From Biscogniauxia marginata (lineage: Eukaryota; Ascomycota; Sordariomycetes; Xylariales; Xylariaceae), in NCBI GenBank assembly GCA_022695795.1, contig MU404060.1, positions 676,749 to 740,748 of the forward strand: DNA of 64,000 nucleotides. The letters are read 5' to 3'. The position numbers were made by a program, and so were the translations under genes. The notes below the pieces were generated by a model, which did no database searches, was not told where the DNA came from, and was given only the letters and a program-made list of their open reading frames with translations. This document shows positions 59,845-64,000 of the stretch, in pieces. Each line of letters starts with the position of its first letter. Position 1 is the stretch's first letter.

Positions 59845-61310
59845 AAAACGGATATCCCCCGATCTTATAATCATACCATTCATATACACGAACCTACTAC
59901 AAAAAGGGGGACTACTTATCGTTGCTACATCTCCTACCTATCATCCCCATCTCATACACACCTTCTTGTCTTTTATGTCCTTTCTCGATTTAATTATCGA
60001 TCATCCCTTATTTATATTAGCGACGGAGTTCAAGGCATTGGAATATGTGGTTTTTTTCTTGCTTCTTACTTAAGATGCGCGAGGATTCCCTAAATATGAT
60101 ATATTCAGGAGCGGGAAATAAAACAAAGCAGAAGAAAAGAAGCAAAAAGAAAACCTAACTACGGCCCCCAGTCCCCGTCGTCGGTCTTCTAGGCCCAGCC
60201 TACAGATCTTTTTCAGCCGTCTGTAGCTACTGCGCCCCCTATAGGTACTTAGTTTGCGACACCCCTTCCGGAACCCTTCCAGGGACTGCGGGCCCTGTTT
60301 GGTGTGGTTCATGGGCACTCGTGCCCGGGTTCGAACCCAGGGTAATCCGGTCGTTTCTGAGGCATTGTTACCAGGTGAGCCACTCTCTTGGAGCTGCGGA
60401 CCCGTTCCAGCTGCCGGCTGTTGGAAAATCTGTGTATTATTTGGGCATATATATGCTGCCTTAGGGGGGAGGGGCCACGGGGTACGTACCTGAGGCGGAA
60501 TACGGGGTTTTTCTTCTTTGTTCTTTGTTCTTTGTTCCAGGTGTGAGGTACTTAGGTACCCTAGCTATGACCATGCCGTCTATTCACCTATACCTACTGC
60601 CTGCTATTCTACTGTCGAGGAATGGCACTCCTAGCTGCTCAGTTTTGCCTGAAATCTATGGGAAATAGGGGGGTGAAGGAAGAGGAAAACGGATGGTCGG
60701 TATATGAATGGAGGATGACGAGGATGATGAGGAAGTCGAGGAGGTGGACATTTGGATTGACCGACTGACTGACTGACCAATTGACGACGAGAACCGGTGA
60801 GGAGAGCAGGGCGGATATGGTGAACGTGACGATGATGGAAACTGCGGTTGATATGGCTTCTTAAACTAACTCCATTGCCTTACCTAGTCGTTGATGTACG
60901 TAACACATGTGTATAGACAATACGTATATGTCTTAGATGTATATTCAAAAAGTAATCAAGACAACATTGCTGGATGCAACGAATTTGAATCAACCATTAA
61001 GATTTGATTTTACTTTTTTATTTATCGTTGTCATTGTCATGGTTGAGGATATTCATAGTTGTTAACAAAAGTAAGTGATGCGATCGCGAGTATAAGCAAC
61101 ACCACACGACGAGGAGTGGAAACTCGAACCGCAGACAATGCAACTTTATCCTAAGAGAGGAAAGTATGCATACAGGGGAAGAGAATATAACGAATAAAAA
61201 GCAATGATAAAAGAAAGAAAGAGCAAGAAAAAAAAAATTTAAGTTATTTGAGGGCCTGGCCGGGGCTATTATCCCACGTTAGAAATCGATATAAATTATC
61301 AAGGGAAGTA
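59845..61310. other. Spacer after the pepsin-like gene
   Basis: 1.5 kb of 3' flank and spacer. It includes three copies of TTCTTTG at 60514-60534, a GACTGACTGACTGAC run near 60763-60778, and a tRNA-like minus-strand stretch at 60314-60396 that does not fold correctly. No gene is supported. Confidence 0.55.
60514..60534. repeat. TTCTTTG heptamer tandem repeat, three copies
   Basis: Three exact tandem copies of TTCTTTG are visible, followed by TTCC. It is a short microsatellite in noncoding sequence. Confidence 0.85.
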
Positions 61311-61445
61311 GGGACGGACTCACATCGAACCCGGGACCTCTTGCAAGTAGGTAAAGACAGGGAGTGTGAGAAGGGGCCATGACGACCCCCAGACTCTCCC
61401 TGCGACTGCCCTAAGCAAGAATCATACCACTAGACCACCACGCCC
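61311..61445 (-). pseudogene. tRNA-Pro(AGG)-like pseudogene with about 62-nt intron
   Basis: Read on the minus strand, the 5' part GGGCGTGGTGGTCTAGTGGTATGATT matches a fungal tRNA-Pro acceptor and D arm with one extra G. The anticodon stem is CTTGC/GCAAG with loop TTAGGG (anticodon AGG) interrupted by about 62 nt after position 37, the canonical intron site. AGGTCCCGGGTTCGAT then matches the variable region and T loop. The 3' side of the T stem and most of the acceptor fail to pair (GTGAGTCCGTCCC instead of a CACGCCC-type end). It is therefore probably inactive. Confidence 0.55.
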
Positions 61446-62202
61446 GTGGAGTAATTTCGGAAAGGAAGGTACCACCAGCAAATTTTCTGACTCGTGGCTT
61501 TCTTTTCCTCGTTGGGGCTTTTGCCGTGTTATGGAAGTTAATATAGAGAGAGACGTGCGTTGACAGAAAAAAAGAAAAAGAAGAGTTTGTGCGTGTACGT
61601 GCGTCATACCGAAAAGGGGGGTCGTAGGTTTTAGGGTTCATGTAGTTTAGGTAGTTCCTAGTTACTAGGTACGTAGTTGGTTGGTTGGTTCTAGCGGAGA
61701 GAGTGGAATGAGTGCGCGTATGTGGAGTGAAGTGGAGTAGTATTTCGTATACTAAGCGTAAGCAAGCGCAAGTCTCGGAAACTCTGTATGAAAAGGAACT
61801 ATCGGTGGTGGGGAGATACACAAATTCTACAGTCTATAACTCTGAGATGGTCAAGACTGTAATAGCAGAATAGTTGAAGTTGCGAGAAAAAAAAAACCCC
61901 CTTTTCTCTCATTCAACTCATACAAAGTTCAACAGGTACCTTAGCACGCAACGCAACACACCCGCGTATATCAAATGTCGGGGCGCTTTAGTTCTAGATC
62001 GAATAGCGCTTCATTTCAAGAAAAACACGAAAGGTGTCCAAAATCTTCAAAGTGTAACTAATTAAGCCCGTGCGGCAAGAATAGAAAACAAACAACAAGT
62101 AAACATCACGAACTGAACTATTCACCATCATTCATCTCTTCTCCCTTTCGCATACACACATACCGCTCTTCCTCCCGCTTCCCCTCCCCTCGTGTATGTC
62201 TT
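61446..62202. other. Spacer before the WD40/UIM gene
   Basis: 3' flank of the right-edge gene, with a TTGGTTGGTTGG run near 61676-61690 and A-runs near 61888. No gene is supported. Confidence 0.6.
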
Positions 62203-64000
62203 TCAAAATGCCCTCCCCTTTCCTTTCCCAGTCCCTTCTCCTTGGAGAGGCGGGAAGTCATCCTCCTGAGAGTCTTGGGTAATACCTAGTGCTGCTTGTC
62301 TGGCCTCTTCTTCCGCAAGGCTTAGCTTCAGAGCAAGCTCCAAATCGTCGTCTGCGATGGGACCAGCCCCAGCTGCGGCTGCGCTTGATGATCCACCTTG
62401 CCTGACCATAGGCGTATGACTAGACGAAGGAGGGCTAGACAGATACTGCTTCCCCTTCCCGAAAGTGATTGGGGCGTCGTAGTCTCCGGAACTATTGTCT
62501 CTGGGAGAGTGGCCCGTATCACTGACTCCTTCGAGAAGAGATAGACGGATTGCAGCTTGAATCTGTAACTCATAGTCGTCCTCGTCCGCCGCATTCACAG
62601 GAGCGCTAGTGCTTGGTCCCGGGGGGCTGACACTGATTACACTTGGTTCAGGAGTAACGGTGTCCATACTTTCAGTTGTAGAAGTCGTATCGAAATCTGC
62701 GGCCGAGCCCGTGTCACTAGCACTTGTACGTCGCTGCTCGTCCTGAGCAAAAGCTTCTTGGGACATCATTTCGGCATAGCGAAGTGCTTCTTCTTCGGTC
62801 AGATCACCAAGACCTACGCCAAAACGCGATCGCAGGCGGGCCTGTTCCCGAGCCCTGTGTTCCTGCTCATTTTGTAGCTCTTCGGCCTCTGCAGCGATGT
62901 AGCCCTTGACGCCACCTCCGTAACGTCGACTACTAACGCGACCATGGGCCTCGGAATGGCGCAACCTGCGCTTACGGCCCGTAGCCTGATTGGAGGAGCT
63001 GTATGCCCAGTAACGCACAAATGTACCAAAAGCCACAATCCCATGGAGAACGGTCGGGTCGGGATCTAAATAGATAGCTCCTACAGCTGAGAAGTTGGAA
63101 TCACGTAGAGCCGAGTTGACTGTAAGTATATGGCGAGGCATTCGGCCCGGAGAGCGAGAGCTTAGAGTGCGAATGGGATCTAAAGTCGACGCGAGAGGAT
63201 CCCAAGCTTGGACCAATCCATCGCTGCCGCCATGCACTAGGTACAGAGCTGAAAGTGCTAGACATGAAATCTCGGGCGACTCTGTTTGGATAACGCGAAT
63301 TGGATGTACACCGTCACCGGTATGACCCTCTCGCATGTTCCAAAGCAGTATCTTTCCCGTGTCTGTACCCAGGCCGAGTAGTCTGGCTCGTCTCCCGGGT
63401 ATATCCGAACGTGCCTGACCGTTTGGCGTTGGCGGGCTGTTGAAGCCGGAACTAGTATCATCCACCAACGGGTCTTCGAAAGACGTCATCAGGGCAATAA
63501 GGGACGTGTCTATACCGCTGACGGTGATCCTTGCATTGCTAAGCTCCTTTGAAGAGAACGACGTCTCAAACCAGTCATCCACTCCTGGCTTCACCACGTT
63601 AGAGCCGGACCGTGGAGATTCCTTGCCTGACTGTGAGAGGTCTTGCTTCAGCAACGGAGTCCCCGACGAAGTCGAAACGAGAGAACTAGAGTTGCCTCCA
63701 CCAAATATAGAAGGCAGAGCTACGTCCGCTGTAGCATCTGAGGAGTTGGCTGGGGGAGCATCTGATTGCGTCAGACTCGTGACGCTTCGACGATATCGTC
63801 GAAGGGTAGAGACCTGGTCCTCCTCCAGTGCGCAGTCCACGATGAAGATGCTTTCACCGGCATTCTGTCCATCATCACTAGCAAAATCTACCTCTAGCTT
63901 TCGACGCATATCCCAGCCATGGCATACTTTACGGAAATGCAAAGGCTTATAGCGGAGGAACTTCTCGATCTCTCGAGCCTCTGCAATCATCTGGTCTCTC
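62203..64000 (-). CDS. WD40-like protein with C-terminal ubiquitin-interacting motifs (5' end outside window)
   Basis: The frame is open to the right edge, so only the C-terminal 598 residues are seen. WD40-type blades are recognisable in RLLGLGTDTGKILLWNMREG, ISCLALSALYLVHGGSDGLVQAWDP and HGIVAFGTFVRYWAYSS. After an Arg/Glu-rich helix (about 355-400) and a Ser/Thr-rich linker there are two UIM-like helices: EDDYELQIQAAIRLSLLEG and DDDLELALKLSLAEEEARQ, each with the acidic cap, central Ala and conserved Ser of the motif. A basic GKGKGRAF end follows. Ubiquitin binding is a motif-based prediction; partners are unknown. An F-box or other domain could lie upstream of the window. No intron is apparent in the visible part. 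Confidence 0.8.
   Translation of the reverse strand, partial: RDQMIAEAREIEKFLRYKPLHFRKVCHGWDMRRKLEVDFASDDGQNAGESIFIVDCALEEDQVSTLRRYRRSVTSLTQSDAPPANSSDATADVALPSIFGGGNSSSLVSTSSGTPLLKQDLSQSGKESPRSGSNVVKPGVDDWFETSFSSKELSNARITVSGIDTSLIALMTSFEDPLVDDTSSGFNSPPTPNGQARSDIPGRRARLLGLGTDTGKILLWNMREGHTGDGVHPIRVIQTESPEISCLALSALYLVHGGSDGLVQAWDPLASTLDPIRTLSSRSPGRMPRHILTVNSALRDSNFSAVGAIYLDPDPTVLHGIVAFGTFVRYWAYSSSNQATGRKRRLRHSEAHGRVSSRRYGGGVKGYIAAEAEELQNEQEHRAREQARLRSRFGVGLGDLTEEEALRYAEMMSQEAFAQDEQRRTSASDTGSAADFDTTSTTESMDTVTPEPSVISVSPPGPSTSAPVNAADEDDYELQIQAAIRLSLLEGVSDTGHSPRDNSSGDYDAPITFGKGKQYLSSPPSSSHTPMVRQGGSSSAAAAGAGPIADDDLELALKLSLAEEEARQAALGITQDSQEDDFPPLQGEGTGKGKGRAF

Noticed and set aside
60314..60396. tRNA-like sequence on the minus strand with GGGTTCGAACCCGGG
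   Set aside because: The T stem has a G-G mismatch in standard register and no anticodon stem can be formed, so it is not called as a tRNA.
1..64000. Transposons, viral insertions, CRISPR arrays or bacterial operons
   Set aside because: No transposase, reverse transcriptase, integrase, capsid or polymerase motifs, no terminal repeats with target duplications and no regular spacer arrays were seen.

Overview
This window is nuclear DNA from a filamentous ascomycete (Pezizomycotina, most likely Sordariomycetes). The evidence is short spliceosomal introns (about 50-110 bp in most genes, with CTAAC/CTAAT-like branch sites), long gene-poor spacers, a cytoplasmic dynein heavy chain, a SreA-type siderophore repressor and an arginine attenuator peptide ahead of the CPS-A small subunit. 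Many spacers carry TACCTAGGTA-type short palindromes. Placement in Xylariales is only an impression from those spacers and was not tested. I saw no transposase, reverse transcriptase, CRISPR array, prokaryotic operon or biosynthetic cluster.

Layout. 1-986 (+): 3' end of dynein heavy chain. 2040-2127 (+): intact intron-containing tRNA-Tyr(GTA), followed by a decayed tandem copy. 6625-8447 (+): SreA-like GATA repressor. 9739-10507 (-): TVP15. 13315-14973 (+): seven-TM DUF3112-type protein. 16326-17774 (-): PP2A catalytic subunit in seven exons. 18469-20628 (-): EXO84, divergent from 21579-22666 (+) TOM20. 23293-25700 (-): TYW1. 26439-27730 (-): unrecognised 409-aa protein, divergent from 29059-30888 (+), an acinus-like SAP/RRM protein. 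32298-33742 (-): CPA1, with a spliced arginine attenuator uORF in its leader (33793-34137). 35226-36146 (-): ETF beta. 36810-38100 (-): ArfGAP of the Gcs1 type. 39170-40712 (-): Sbp1-like RRM-RGG-RRM protein. 43885-46529 (+): TAH18. 51463-53716 (-): secreted, probably GPI-anchored surface protein. 57169-59844 (+): membrane-anchored pepsin-like protein lacking the first catalytic aspartate. 62203-64000 (-): C-terminal part of a WD40/UIM protein running off the window.

Most genes are single-copy housekeeping functions: vesicle traffic (TVP15, EXO84, ArfGAP), mitochondrial import and metabolism (TOM20, ETF beta, CPA1), RNA biology (acinus-like, Sbp1-like, TYW1) and signalling (PP2A, DUF3112). 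They are not organised as one pathway. The right third (46.5-62.2 kb) is gene-poor and holds the two rapidly evolving surface proteins. Exon structures were rebuilt by hand from splice sites, reading phase and conserved protein motifs. In every reconstructed complete CDS the exon lengths sum to a multiple of three. The most informative observations are the two-intron arginine attenuator uORF, the in-frame intron inside the SreA second finger, the GC-AG intron and lost catalytic Asp in the pepsin-like protein, and the tRNA-Tyr tandem pair.
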